From QPIN01 sp965224575 (GTDB lineage Bacteria > Pseudomonadota > Gammaproteobacteria > Methylococcales > Methylomonadaceae), in assembly GCA_965224575.1 (NCBI GenBank), contig CBDCZQ010000004.1, positions 62,001 to 126,000 of the forward strand: a stretch of 64,000 nucleotides of DNA, written 5' to 3'. The position numbers were made by a program, and so were the translations under genes. Each line of letters begins with the position of its first letter. Within the stretch, counting starts at the first letter, position 1. This document shows, piece by piece, positions 1 through 8,134 of the stretch. The notes beneath the pieces were generated by a model, which did not search any database, was not told the origin of the DNA, and saw only the letters and a list, made by a program, of their open reading frames with translations.

Positions 1-230
1 TAGACTTCCTTGCCATAGCCAAAAGGAAAGTTTTCGTCTGCGGGTTTACTAGCACGCTTTAATCCATAAAGTAATAATACTTGGTTTCCTGTGTCTACAA
101 GTGAATGGATTCCTTCAGAAAACATGGCGGAGCTTCCTGTTAAAGTAGCGGCAATAAACTTGGTTATTGCGACTAACGAGTTTCCAATTAAAGCAGCCCA
201 AATTGCAGATTTAGAACCTGTTGCAGACAT
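1..230 (-). CDS. CDF-family cation efflux transporter, N-terminal part (cut by window edge)
   Basis: The first 76 codons of a leftward gene, beginning with ATG at 228-230 and running off the window. The visible part reads like the first two membrane segments of a cation diffusion facilitator, the inner-membrane family that exports Zn2+/Fe2+/Cd2+ by proton antiport. His42 and Asp46 in the helix HSLVDT match the metal-binding HxxxD site of the family, and the following FPFGYGKE matches the usual loop after helix II. Nothing of the C-terminal cytoplasmic domain is seen, so the metal cannot be assigned. Confidence 0.85.
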   Translation of the reverse strand, partial: MSATGSKSAIWAALIGNSLVAITKFIAATLTGSSAMFSEGIHSLVDTGNQVLLLYGLKRASKPADENFPFGYGKEV

Positions 231-258
231 AAAAATTCCTTAATATTTTGATAGTTCT

Positions 259-292
259 GTTGGGTTAACGGTGGAGCAGTTAGCCCAACCTA
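259..292. repeat. Palindromic intergenic repeat, copy 1 (GTTGGGTTAACG type)
   Basis: Short inverted repeat whose arms read GTTGGGTTAACG and GTTAGCCCAACC. It is the same family as the copies at 3809-3842, 5986-6072, 40446-40530 and 41227-41264. It sits between the CDF transporter start and the end of the Rieske gene. Confidence 0.7.
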
Positions 293-319
293 TATTCGAA
301 ATAGCTTAGGATTAAAGGT

Positions 320-640
320 TTAATCCCATCGGTTATCTCTAACTTGTAAACGTCCATTTTCAATGCGTATTGGGAAAACGTCAACATTTTCATAAGCAGG
401 GGCACATTTTACTTCCCCTGTTTTCACACAAAATCTAGCGCCATGCCTTGGGCAAATTATTTCATCTCCATCCAGCTCGCCACTGGCAATTTCAGCACCG
501 TCATGGGTACAAACATCTTCAATCGCGTAAAATTGTTCATCAATTTTAAAAATGGCAACTTCTGTTCCGTCAACATCTACTATAATATTTTCTTTATTTG
601 CCAATGCATTAGCATCACAAACATCAATCCAATCTGTCAT
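320..640 (-). CDS. Rieske-type [2Fe-2S] ferredoxin of the SUF cluster
   Basis: A 106-residue soluble Rieske protein. Both cluster-binding motifs are intact: C44-x-H46 (CTH) and C63-x2-H66 (CPRH), separated by 16 residues, so it should bind one [2Fe-2S] cluster with two Cys and two His ligands. Length fits stand-alone Rieske ferredoxins of the NirD/BphF type; there is no membrane anchor. It is the last gene of the leftward SUF operon, 1 nt after rsmJ. A role as electron donor to Fe-S assembly or to a redox enzyme is inferred from position only. Confidence 0.85.
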   Translation of the reverse strand: MTDWIDVCDANALANKENIIVDVDGTEVAIFKIDEQFYAIEDVCTHDGAEIASGELDGDEIICPRHGARFCVKTGEVKCAPAYENVDVFPIRIENGRLQVRDNRWD

Positions 641-641
641 T

Positions 642-1415
642 TTAGTTTTTTAAATAAACATCATATCTAAGTAATTTTCCGCTGAAACTATCACTTGGTT
701 TACCTGCTAATGGCTCAGCATAATTAGGGCTTTTAACAACGACTCTTTTTGTTGCTGTTTGAAATGCCTTAGTAAAAAGTTGTTCTTTATCCTCATCATT
801 ACCTAATAAATCACGCAAAACAGTCATTGATTTTTTAGCTAGTGCTGATTTTTTTCGTTTAGCTGGAAACATCGGGTCTATATAGATACATTCTGGCTTT
901 TCAACTAATTTTGAAAACTCTTCAATTGCATTACCAAAAATTAACTCAGGCACTTTAAGTAAGCGTTTTTTTACCCATTCCTGTTCTGACAACCGCTTAA
1001 AACCATCGTTTAATAATTCAATCATAATTGGGGATCTTTCTATACATCTCAGACCATAACCCATTCGAAAAATATGTAAACCATCCTGACCCCAGCCTGT
1101 CGTTGCATCCACAACAGTCGTCGTTTTTCGTCCTAACGCTTGTGCCAATGCACCTTTTTTGGGTGCAGGCCAAGAATGCTGTTCACCAGGCCGGGGAGCT
1201 ATTTCAACCATTAAGCCCCCTTTTTTCAGATGTTCTCGATCGAGTAATTTTAAACAATCATCACGCCACGTTAAAAAAAACAACTCAGGAGTATCTGCGT
1301 CTATAGATTGATAGAGAGGAGTTTTAAGTCTTTCAGCCAATCTGATATATTGATTAAATTCACCTTGTCCTTGGTAAAAAACGGCAAGTTTTCCATCGTA
1401 GAAAGAACTAATCAC
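642..1415 (-). CDS. rsmJ: 16S rRNA (guanine-1516-N2)-methyltransferase RsmJ
   Basis: A 257-residue class I SAM-dependent methyltransferase of the RsmJ (YhiQ) family, which methylates G1516 of 16S rRNA. The SAM-binding segment VVDATTGWGQDG lies near residue 100 and the family motif YIDPMFPAKRKKSAL near residue 180. The start is GTG at 1413-1415, five bases after the sufU stop; no nearer ATG gives a complete N-terminus. It shares the SUF transcription unit but has no obvious link to Fe-S assembly. Confidence 0.88.
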   Translation of the reverse strand: MISSFYDGKLAVFYQGQGEFNQYIRLAERLKTPLYQSIDADTPELFFLTWRDDCLKLLDREHLKKGGLMVEIAPRPGEQHSWPAPKKGALAQALGRKTTTVVDATTGWGQDGLHIFRMGYGLRCIERSPIMIELLNDGFKRLSEQEWVKKRLLKVPELIFGNAIEEFSKLVEKPECIYIDPMFPAKRKKSALAKKSMTVLRDLLGNDEDKEQLFTKAFQTATKRVVVKSPNYAEPLAGKPSDSFSGKLLRYDVYLKN

Positions 1416-1420
1416 TAAAA

Positions 1421-1873
1421 TTATTCGGTTGAAATTGAGTCTTCTTTATTTTTCAATGCTGCATCTAATGTATGCCAAGCTAAAGTAGCGCATTTGACTC
1501 GAGCAGGGTATTCCCTAACGCCTGCAAGTACAGCTAATTTTCCAATTGCTTCTAGATCAACATCGTCCTCTTTACCTGTTGTCATTTCATGAAATTCTTT
1601 AAATAGCTTTTCTGCCTCAGCTTCTGTTTTTCCTTTTACAATTTCAGTCATTAATGAAACAGATGCCGTTGAAATTGCACAGCCAGAACCTTGAAAACTA
1701 GCATCAATAATTTTATCACCTTCCATTTTTAAAAATAAGGTCAAGCGGTCTCCACATAAAGGGTTAAATCCTTCTACTTGGCGGTCAGCATTTTCCATCA
1801 CCCTAAAATTACGTGGATTTCTATTATGATCAAAAATAACTTCTTGGTAAAGATCACGTAAATCATCAAACAT
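1421..1873 (-). CDS. sufU: SUF-type Fe-S scaffold / sulfur acceptor SufU
   Basis: A 150-residue NifU/IscU-like protein. The three conserved cysteines are present: C40 in NPLCGD (with D42), C65 in GSGCAIS and C128 in RVKCATL. The roughly 18-residue insertion between the second and third Cys, compared with IscU, marks the SufU type. SufU proteins accept persulfide sulfur from SufS. Its ATG overlaps the sufS stop by one base (TAATG), so the two are probably translationally coupled. No sufE is seen here, consistent with SufU being the sulfur acceptor. Confidence 0.9.
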   Translation of the reverse strand: MFDDLRDLYQEVIFDHNRNPRNFRVMENADRQVEGFNPLCGDRLTLFLKMEGDKIIDASFQGSGCAISTASVSLMTEIVKGKTEAEAEKLFKEFHEMTTGKEDDVDLEAIGKLAVLAGVREYPARVKCATLAWHTLDAALKNKEDSISTE

Positions 1874-3096
1874 TAGCCAAATACCTCTATAAGTTGTTCA
1901 ATTCCATCAATTAAAACGTCAATTTCTTGTTTTGTATTATACATGGCAAATGATGCTCTTGCGGTGGCAGGAACCTCAAAAAAATCCATCACCGGCATCG
2001 CACAATGATGCCCTGCTCTAACAGCAATACCTAAACTATCGAGCATAGTGCCAATATCATGTGGATGGATTTTATCTAAAACAAAGGATAAAATTGCACC
2101 TTTATCAGCCGCTTCTCCAATAATTTTTAAGCCTTTAACTTGTTGTGCTTTTTTAGTCGCATAGCTTAATAACTCAGCCTCATAAGCGGCAATATTATCC
2201 ATGCCTATTTCTGTTAGATAATCAATCGCAGCGCCTAAGCCAACTACATCGGCAATACTGGGTGTACCTGCTTCAAATTTATAGGGAAGTGTATTGTATT
2301 CAGTTTCTTCAAACGTCACTTTTCGAATCATATCACCGCCGCCTTGATAGGGAGGCATAGCTTCTAATAAGGCTTGTTTACCATACAAGACTCCTATACC
2401 CGAGGGAGCATAAAGCTTGTGTCCTGAAAATACATAAAAATCACAATCCAACGCCTGAACATCTACTGATAGATGGGGGATAGCTTGAGCACCATCTAGT
2501 AAAACGGGGATGTTTTTAGCTTTCGCGACTGCAATAATTTCTTTAACTGGATTAACAGTGCCTAGCGCATTAGACATATGCACTACAGAGATTAGTTTAG
2601 TTTTATCATTGATAAGCTTTTCAAACTCTGGATAAATAAGTTCACCCTGTAAATTAATTGGGGCTACTTTTAACACTGCGCCGGTTTCTTTACACAGCAT
2701 TTGCCACGGCACAATATTAGAATGGTGTTCCATTGCTGTAATGATAATTTCGTCATCCTTTTTGATATTCGCTTTACCAAAAGTCTGGGCCACTAGGTTT
2801 ATCGCCTCGGTAGCACCTCTAACAAAAATAATTTCTTTAGTACTCGCGGCATTAATAAAGTCTTTAACTTTTTCTCTTGCACCTTCGTAACGGTCTGTTG
2901 CTTTTATGCTTAGTGTATGCACGCCTCGATGAACATTGGCGTATTCATGGCTATAAAGGTGTGAAATGCTATCAATGACAGCTTGTGGTTTTTGACAAGT
3001 CGCAGCATTATCCAAATAAACCAAAGGTTTATTCCGAATTTTTTCTTTTAAAATAGGAAAGTCAGTACGAATTTTATCTACAGGAAATGTTGTCAT
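1873..3096 (-). CDS. sufS: Cysteine desulfurase SufS
   Basis: A 407-residue class V aminotransferase of the group II SufS/CsdA type, which takes sulfur from cysteine using PLP. The PLP lysine is K227 in SGHKLYAPSG and the persulfide cysteine is C365 in RAGHHCAMP. The short active-site loop is as expected for group II enzymes. The gene lies in the SUF operon directly ahead of sufU, but is separated from sufD by an oppositely transcribed Uma2 gene. Confidence 0.95.
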   Translation of the reverse strand: MTTFPVDKIRTDFPILKEKIRNKPLVYLDNAATCQKPQAVIDSISHLYSHEYANVHRGVHTLSIKATDRYEGAREKVKDFINAASTKEIIFVRGATEAINLVAQTFGKANIKKDDEIIITAMEHHSNIVPWQMLCKETGAVLKVAPINLQGELIYPEFEKLINDKTKLISVVHMSNALGTVNPVKEIIAVAKAKNIPVLLDGAQAIPHLSVDVQALDCDFYVFSGHKLYAPSGIGVLYGKQALLEAMPPYQGGGDMIRKVTFEETEYNTLPYKFEAGTPSIADVVGLGAAIDYLTEIGMDNIAAYEAELLSYATKKAQQVKGLKIIGEAADKGAILSFVLDKIHPHDIGTMLDSLGIAVRAGHHCAMPVMDFFEVPATARASFAMYNTKQEIDVLIDGIEQLIEVFG

Positions 3097-3182
3097 CTTC
3101 TTTGTGTTATTTCTGAAATAGTTGCTTAATTGATAATAGCGTATTATATTTAAATTTAAGTTAATCTAATGTTGATCTTGTG

Positions 3183-3752
3183 ATGTCAAAACCTAATGAA
3201 ATCTTTTTTAAAAAACATTTAACGGATATAGTTGAATGGCAAAAAATGGGAGAGGCGGGTATTTTTCCAGCTGAAAGCCATCTTGAATTAATTAATGGAG
3301 AAATTATTGAAATGGCACCTATTGGCTCCCATCATGCAGGCCTTCTTAAACGCCTAAATAATTTATTTTCAGGTTTGATTCAACAATCAGCTCTTATTTC
3401 AGTCCAAGACCCATTGCAACTTGGCGACTTATCAGAACCTGAACCTGACTTTATGTTGCTACATCCACGGTCAGATTTTTATTATGAAACACACCCTACT
3501 AATAAGGATGTTTTTTTATTAATAGAAATTGCTGACAAATCGTTAGCCTATGATCAAAATACAAAATTACGTTTGTATGCAATGCATAATATTGCTGAAT
3601 ACTGGTTGCTCAATGTTAATGATGCTTGTGTTGAAGTATACCGCCAACCTAAAAATGGCTTGTATGAAGAAAAAACAACATTGCAATCTGGTGATAAAAT
3701 CACATTATCCCAACTACAAAATATCAGTATTAAAATAGCTGATATTTTATAG
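3183..3752 (+). CDS. Uma2-family putative endonuclease (DUF820)
   Basis: A protein of 189 residues with a PD-(D/E)xK-type Uma2 fold. PEPDFMLL near residue 90 supplies the acidic pair, and FLLIEIADKS near residue 120 gives the E-x-K-like core followed by the typical LAYDQ..KLRLYA stretch. ATG at 3183 is preferred over the GTG one codon earlier. The biological role of Uma2 proteins is not established; they are very numerous in cyanobacteria and filamentous sulfur bacteria and are often treated as mobile. Here it is inserted head-on inside the SUF gene set, between sufD and sufS. Confidence 0.85.
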   Translation: MSKPNEIFFKKHLTDIVEWQKMGEAGIFPAESHLELINGEIIEMAPIGSHHAGLLKRLNNLFSGLIQQSALISVQDPLQLGDLSEPEPDFMLLHPRSDFYYETHPTNKDVFLLIEIADKSLAYDQNTKLRLYAMHNIAEYWLLNVNDACVEVYRQPKNGLYEEKTTLQSGDKITLSQLQNISIKIADIL

Positions 3753-3808
3753 CATTAACTTCATAGGGCCAACGGCTTTACGTAAACTCGACTTTTTAGC
3801 ATACCTTT

Positions 3809-3842
3809 GTTGGGTTGCCAAAAAGACGGCAGCCCAACCTAC
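3809..3842. repeat. Palindromic intergenic repeat, copy 2 (overlaps the sufD stop)
   Basis: Arms GTTGGGTTGCC and GGCAGCCCAACCTAC around a short spacer. The CTA at 3839-3841, read on the minus strand as TAG, is the stop codon of sufD, so the repeat supplies the end of that gene. Same family as the copies at 259, 5986, 40446 and 41227. Confidence 0.75.
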
Positions 3843-5149
3843 AACCAGGATTTTTCTATACCAGCCTGTGGAAACCGCTCTAATAATTGCTCTAATAATT
3901 TTTCACGTAAACTTTCTATTGTTACCTTATCCACCATTTCATTCGCAAAAGCAAAGGTCAAAATATTTCTAGCCGTTTCTTCATCAACACAACGAGATTG
4001 CATATAAAAAATTGATTTTTCATCTAATTGTCCTACTGTAACACCATGTCCACATTTGACATCATCAGCATAAATTTCTAGCTGTGGCTTAGTATCCACT
4101 TCTGCATCATTAGATAATAAAAGATTATTATTATTCATTTCTGAATCTGTTTTTTGAGCATCCTCAGCAACAATAACTCGCCCTTGAAATACACCTCTAG
4201 CACGCTGATTTAAAATACCTTTATATAATTCACGGCTAATAGCATGAGGCTGAGAATGAATGATTCGAGTATGGTTATCAATATGTTGCCGTTTAGCACC
4301 TAAAAACAAACCATTCAAATTACATTCTGAGGCAATATCTAAGTCAGTATGAATATCATTTCTAGCTAGCAAGCCACCAAAAGCAAAGTTATGATGGTTA
4401 AAACGACTATCTCGTTCTTGTTTTACATAAGTGCCACCAAAATGATAAGCTTTTTCACCTTCACTTTGCACCTTATATAAATTTAACTCAGCATTTTTAC
4501 CCACAAATACTTCTGAAACTGCCGCCGATAAATAAGCATCATCAATTCCTACATAAGTCTCAATTATTGAGACTTCAGCCATTTCATCAACAACTAGAAT
4601 ATTCCGTGTTGTCGCTAATAAATCAGCCTGCGTTACGAAATGAAGTAACTGGATTGGCTTGTCAACAATTTGCTTGGCAGGAATATGAACAAATAAGCCA
4701 TCACTAAACCATGCCGTATTAAAAGCTACAAAACTATGTTCGTTATTACTGACTGCTTGTGTTAGATATTTTTCGACCAATTCAGGTTGTTTCTCTAAAG
4801 CATCGGCCAATCCAAGAACACACACATTATCTGGCAAACCATCTAAAGTAGAATATTCCAAAGAAAGCCGACCATTGACTAAAACTACTGTGTAGGCATC
4901 TTTTAAAGAATAATTAGTTAACCATTCTTTATCAATATCATTCGTTCCAATCTCTAGCTGTGGAGAAAATAACTTTTTTTCTATTGCAGCAACATTAGTA
5001 TATCGCCATTCTTCTTCTCTTAACGAAGGAAACCCTTTGTCTGAAAAAGAATCAAAAGCATCTGCTCTTAACGCTTTTAACCATGTTAAAGACTCCCCGG
5101 GTAATGAATCAACAATCTGCTCATATTCGGTACTGTAATGACTAGCCAT
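3839..5149 (-). CDS. sufD: Fe-S cluster assembly protein SufD
   Basis: A 436-residue SufB/SufD beta-helix family protein. It forms the SufBC2D scaffold with SufB and the ATPase SufC. The conserved C-terminal core is intact, with the segment HHNFAFGGLLARNDI, the run DAQKTDSEMNNNNLLLS, and DDVKCGHGVTVG containing the conserved Cys and His near residue 360. The ATG overlaps the sufC stop by one base. The last codons and TAG stop fall in a dispersed repeat at 3809-3842, so the extreme C-terminus may differ from relatives. Confidence 0.95.
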   Translation of the reverse strand: MASHYSTEYEQIVDSLPGESLTWLKALRADAFDSFSDKGFPSLREEEWRYTNVAAIEKKLFSPQLEIGTNDIDKEWLTNYSLKDAYTVVLVNGRLSLEYSTLDGLPDNVCVLGLADALEKQPELVEKYLTQAVSNNEHSFVAFNTAWFSDGLFVHIPAKQIVDKPIQLLHFVTQADLLATTRNILVVDEMAEVSIIETYVGIDDAYLSAAVSEVFVGKNAELNLYKVQSEGEKAYHFGGTYVKQERDSRFNHHNFAFGGLLARNDIHTDLDIASECNLNGLFLGAKRQHIDNHTRIIHSQPHAISRELYKGILNQRARGVFQGRVIVAEDAQKTDSEMNNNNLLLSNDAEVDTKPQLEIYADDVKCGHGVTVGQLDEKSIFYMQSRCVDEETARNILTFAFANEMVDKVTIESLREKLLEQLLERFPQAGIEKSWL

Positions 5150-5898
5150 TATGCAGCCTTCTCTTCAATCCACTGATATCCTTTAGCTTCTAGCTCTAGT
5201 GCCAATTCAGGCCCACCTGATTTAACAATTTGTCCGTCAGCTAATACATGAACAAAATCAGGCTTTATATAATCTAATAAACGCTGATAGTGGGTAATCA
5301 TTAAAAATGAACGCTCTGGTGATCGTAAAGAGTTCACTCCATCGGCAACAATTTTTAAGGCATCAATATCTAAACCGGAATCTGTTTCATCTAGCACGCA
5401 TAATGCAGGTTCAAGAATAGCCGCCTGTAATATTTCATTGCGTTTTTTTTCACCGCCAGAAAAACCTTCATTAACGGCACGATACAAAAACTTTTCATCC
5501 ATTTGCAACAGTTTGATTTTATCTTTGACTAAAATCAAAAAATCCATCGCATCAACCTCATCCAAACCCTTATGTTTACGAATTGAGTTGAGTGCCGCTT
5601 TCAGTAAATAAATATTACTGACACCAGGGATTTCTACAGGATATTGGAAAGCTAAAAACACACCTTCACGCGCCCTTATTTCAGGAGACAGTTCAAGTAA
5701 ATCTTGTCCTCTAAAAGTAACTGACCCTTCTGTTATGGTATAACCAGCTTTACCTGAAAGAACATGTGCCAACGTGCTTTTTCCGGCACCATTTGGCCCC
5801 ATGATTGCATGAACTTCACTTGGGTTAATCTCTAAATTAACACCTTTAAGAATGGGTTTATCACCCACGCTAACATGGAGATTTTTTATACTGAGCAT
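5149..5898 (-). CDS. sufC: Fe-S cluster assembly ATPase SufC
   Basis: A 249-residue ABC-type ATPase without membrane partner. Walker A GPNGAGKS is at residues 34-41, the signature reads FSGGEKKR, and Walker B ends in CVLDETDSGLD, the last being a SufC hallmark. The H-loop is MITHYQR. ATP hydrolysis drives rearrangement of the SufBC2D scaffold. It is preceded by a 181-base gap containing a dispersed repeat and followed by sufD with a one-base overlap. Confidence 0.96.
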   Translation of the reverse strand: MLSIKNLHVSVGDKPILKGVNLEINPSEVHAIMGPNGAGKSTLAHVLSGKAGYTITEGSVTFRGQDLLELSPEIRAREGVFLAFQYPVEIPGVSNIYLLKAALNSIRKHKGLDEVDAMDFLILVKDKIKLLQMDEKFLYRAVNEGFSGGEKKRNEILQAAILEPALCVLDETDSGLDIDALKIVADGVNSLRSPERSFLMITHYQRLLDYIKPDFVHVLADGQIVKSGGPELALELEAKGYQWIEEKAA

Positions 5899-5985
5899 TT
5901 TACTATACTTACCTGATTATCATTTTAATGAATATACAAGGTTTTCTTCCGTTACACCCTGCCCTACATATTACTCTTGAGATTC

Positions 5986-6072
5986 GTAGGTTGGGCTGCC
6001 GTCTCTTTGGCAACCGAACAAAGATATGCCAAAAAATGTTGGGTTAACGATAAAGCCGTTAGCCCAACCTAC
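5986..6072. repeat. Palindromic intergenic repeat, copy 3 (long form)
   Basis: An 87-bp element between sufB and sufC that starts GTAGGTTGGGCTGCC and ends GTTAGCCCAACCTAC, giving perfectly matched outer ends, with a second internal GTTGGGTTAACG arm. As a transcribed RNA it could form a large hairpin between the two cistrons; any effect on the sufB/sufC mRNA ratio is inference. Confidence 0.8.
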
Positions 6073-6079
6073 ATAACTT

Positions 6080-7531
6080 CTATCCTACGGAAGAGCCTTC
6101 CAGGCTAATCCCTAATAAAGCCTGTGCCTCTACTGCAAACTCCATTGGCAGTTCTTTAAACACTTCTTTACAAAAACCATTAACAATCATGGAAACAGCA
6201 TCTTCTGCTGAAAGCCCACGTTGTTGACAAAAGAACAACTGGTCTTCACTAATTTTTGAAGTGGTTGCTTCATGTTCTATTTGAGCCGATGGTTGTTTAA
6301 CTTCTACATAAGGAAAAGTATGTGCCCCACATTTGTCACCCACTAATAAAGAATCACACTGGGTAAAATTACGTGCGTTTTCAGCCCCTTTTCCCACTTT
6401 AACTAAACCTCGATAAGTGTTTTGAGCTTTACCTGCTGAAATTCCTTTAGAAATAATAGTACTACTGGTATTTTTACCAATGTGAATCATTTTTGTACCA
6501 GTATCGGCTTGCTGATAATTATTAGTTAATGCAACAGAATAAAATTCACCGATTGAATTATCACCTAAAAGCACACAGCTAGGATATTTCCAGGTGATTG
6601 CAGAACCCGTTTCAACTTGCGTCCAGGATACTTTAGAATCATGGCCTCTACATTCTGCACGTTTAGTGACAAAATTATAAATACCGCCTACGCCATTTTC
6701 ATCACCTGGATACCAGTTTTGAACAGTAGAGTATTTAATTTCGGCATTATCCATAACGATCAATTCAACCACTGCGGCATGTAATTGGTTTTCATCTCGC
6801 ATTGGAGCTGTACAACCTTCTAGATAACTAACATGACTGCCTTCATCAGCAATAATCAATGTACGTTCAAACTGTCCAGTATTGGCTGCGTTAATCCTGA
6901 AATAAGTTGATAATTCCATCGGGCAGCGTACGCCTTTTGGGATATAAACAAATGAACCATCGGTAAAGACAGCTGCATTTAAAGCCGCGAAAAAATTATC
7001 TGTTTCTGGAACAACCGTTCCTAAATATTGTTTTACCAGTTCAGGGTATTCTTGTAACGCTTCAGAAATCGGACAAAAAATAACCCCTGCATCTTTTAAC
7101 TTCCCCTTAAAGGTTGTGGCAACAGAAACACTGTCAAAAACAGCATCAACAGCTACACCTGCCAAACGCTCCTGCTCATCTAAAGGAATGCCTAGTTTTT
7201 TATAGGTTTCCAACAATTCAGGATCAACCTCGTCTAAACTCTGTGGCCCATCTTCTTTTCTTTTAGGCGCAGAATAATAACTAATTGCCTGGTAATCTAT
7301 CGGTTCAATATTCAATTGCGCCCAATCAGGTTCTTTCATTGTTTGCCAATGACGAAATGCCTTTAAGCGATATTCCAGCATAAAGTCAGGTTCATTTTTA
7401 ATTTTAGATAATTTAGCAATAACCTCTTCATCTAAACCTGGAGGAAATGTCTCCACTTCCAACTCAGTCACAAACCCTTGCTTATACTCTTGGGAAATTA
7501 GCTGTTCAATTTCTTCTGCACTTGTTGACAT
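6080..7531 (-). CDS. sufB: Fe-S cluster assembly scaffold SufB
   Basis: A 483-residue SufB, the normal length for the family. It carries the typical SufB stretches YIPKGVRCPMELSTYFRIN, ADEGSHVSYLEGCTAP and GDKCGAHTFPYVEVKQPSA with the conserved cysteines, and the C-terminal FFCQQRGLSAEDA. SufB is where the nascent cluster is built in the SufBC2D complex. It follows the Rrf2 regulator by 8 bases and is the first structural gene of the operon. Confidence 0.96.
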   Translation of the reverse strand: MSTSAEEIEQLISQEYKQGFVTELEVETFPPGLDEEVIAKLSKIKNEPDFMLEYRLKAFRHWQTMKEPDWAQLNIEPIDYQAISYYSAPKRKEDGPQSLDEVDPELLETYKKLGIPLDEQERLAGVAVDAVFDSVSVATTFKGKLKDAGVIFCPISEALQEYPELVKQYLGTVVPETDNFFAALNAAVFTDGSFVYIPKGVRCPMELSTYFRINAANTGQFERTLIIADEGSHVSYLEGCTAPMRDENQLHAAVVELIVMDNAEIKYSTVQNWYPGDENGVGGIYNFVTKRAECRGHDSKVSWTQVETGSAITWKYPSCVLLGDNSIGEFYSVALTNNYQQADTGTKMIHIGKNTSSTIISKGISAGKAQNTYRGLVKVGKGAENARNFTQCDSLLVGDKCGAHTFPYVEVKQPSAQIEHEATTSKISEDQLFFCQQRGLSAEDAVSMIVNGFCKEVFKELPMEFAVEAQALLGISLEGSSVG

Positions 7532-7539
7532 AAAATACT

Positions 7540-7989
7540 CTATTTATATAAGCTACTAACAGGAATTAATATTTCTTCGGGCTGTTTTACTGGCAACAAC
7601 ATATCGGCAAGCGTAACTGACTCTAAGGCATTAAAAACCTTTTGATTAATCAATCCCCAGTTACCTTGAATATCACAACCCGAAGCATGACCACAATCTC
7701 TATGTGAAGCACTGCACTCTGTTAAAGCAATAGGCCCTTCTAGAGCATTAATAACAGTTGCCACGGTAATTTTTTCCGGTGCCCTGGCCAATAAATACCC
7801 ACCTTTTGCACCTCTTATAGAGGTTAACACCTTTGATCTAACCAAAATTTTTAGAACTTTACTCACCGTTGGCAATGTAATACCGGTTACCTCAGATATT
7901 TCTTGAGCAGCATGTAGAACGTTTTGCTCTTTTGCCATATAACTTAAAATGACCGTTGCATAATCAGTTAACTTACTCAGCTTTAACAT
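7540..7989 (-). CDS. Rrf2-family SUF operon regulator (IscR/SufR-like)
   Basis: A 149-residue Rrf2 protein. A winged helix-turn-helix occupies residues 1-70 (ITLPTVSKVLKILVRSKVL, then the wing RGAKGGYLLA). Three cysteines, C92, C99 and C105, in the loop TEC...DCG...GCD are spaced like the [2Fe-2S] ligands of IscR. It leads the SUF operon with sufB 8 bases downstream, the arrangement of the known SUF system Fe-S assembly regulators. A palindrome in its leader at 8008-8024 suggests autoregulation. Confidence 0.9.
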   Translation of the reverse strand: MLKLSKLTDYATVILSYMAKEQNVLHAAQEISEVTGITLPTVSKVLKILVRSKVLTSIRGAKGGYLLARAPEKITVATVINALEGPIALTECSASHRDCGHASGCDIQGNWGLINQKVFNALESVTLADMLLPVKQPEEILIPVSSLYK

Positions 7990-8007
7990 TACTTCTCCGA
8001 TTCAATG

Positions 8008-8024
8008 AGGACTATTTTAGTCCT
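8008..8024 (-). promoter_or_regulatory. Putative Rrf2/IscR-type operator of the SUF operon
   Basis: A perfect 17-bp palindrome, AGGACTATTTTAGTCCT, begins 18 bases upstream of the regulator start codon. On the operon strand it reads ATAGGACTAAAATAGTCC, which resembles the IscR type 1 site with its ACT...AGT half-sites. The sequence symmetry is seen directly; binding by the adjacent regulator is inferred. Confidence 0.6.
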
Positions 8025-8134
8025 ATTTAATGGCTGAGTAAAGTACTTGGTTATTTTAACCTCGTAAAATATAAAAATTTCGGACTGGTCTATACTCTAA
8101 AGCGACTGTATTAAAAGACTTTCACTCGACAATC

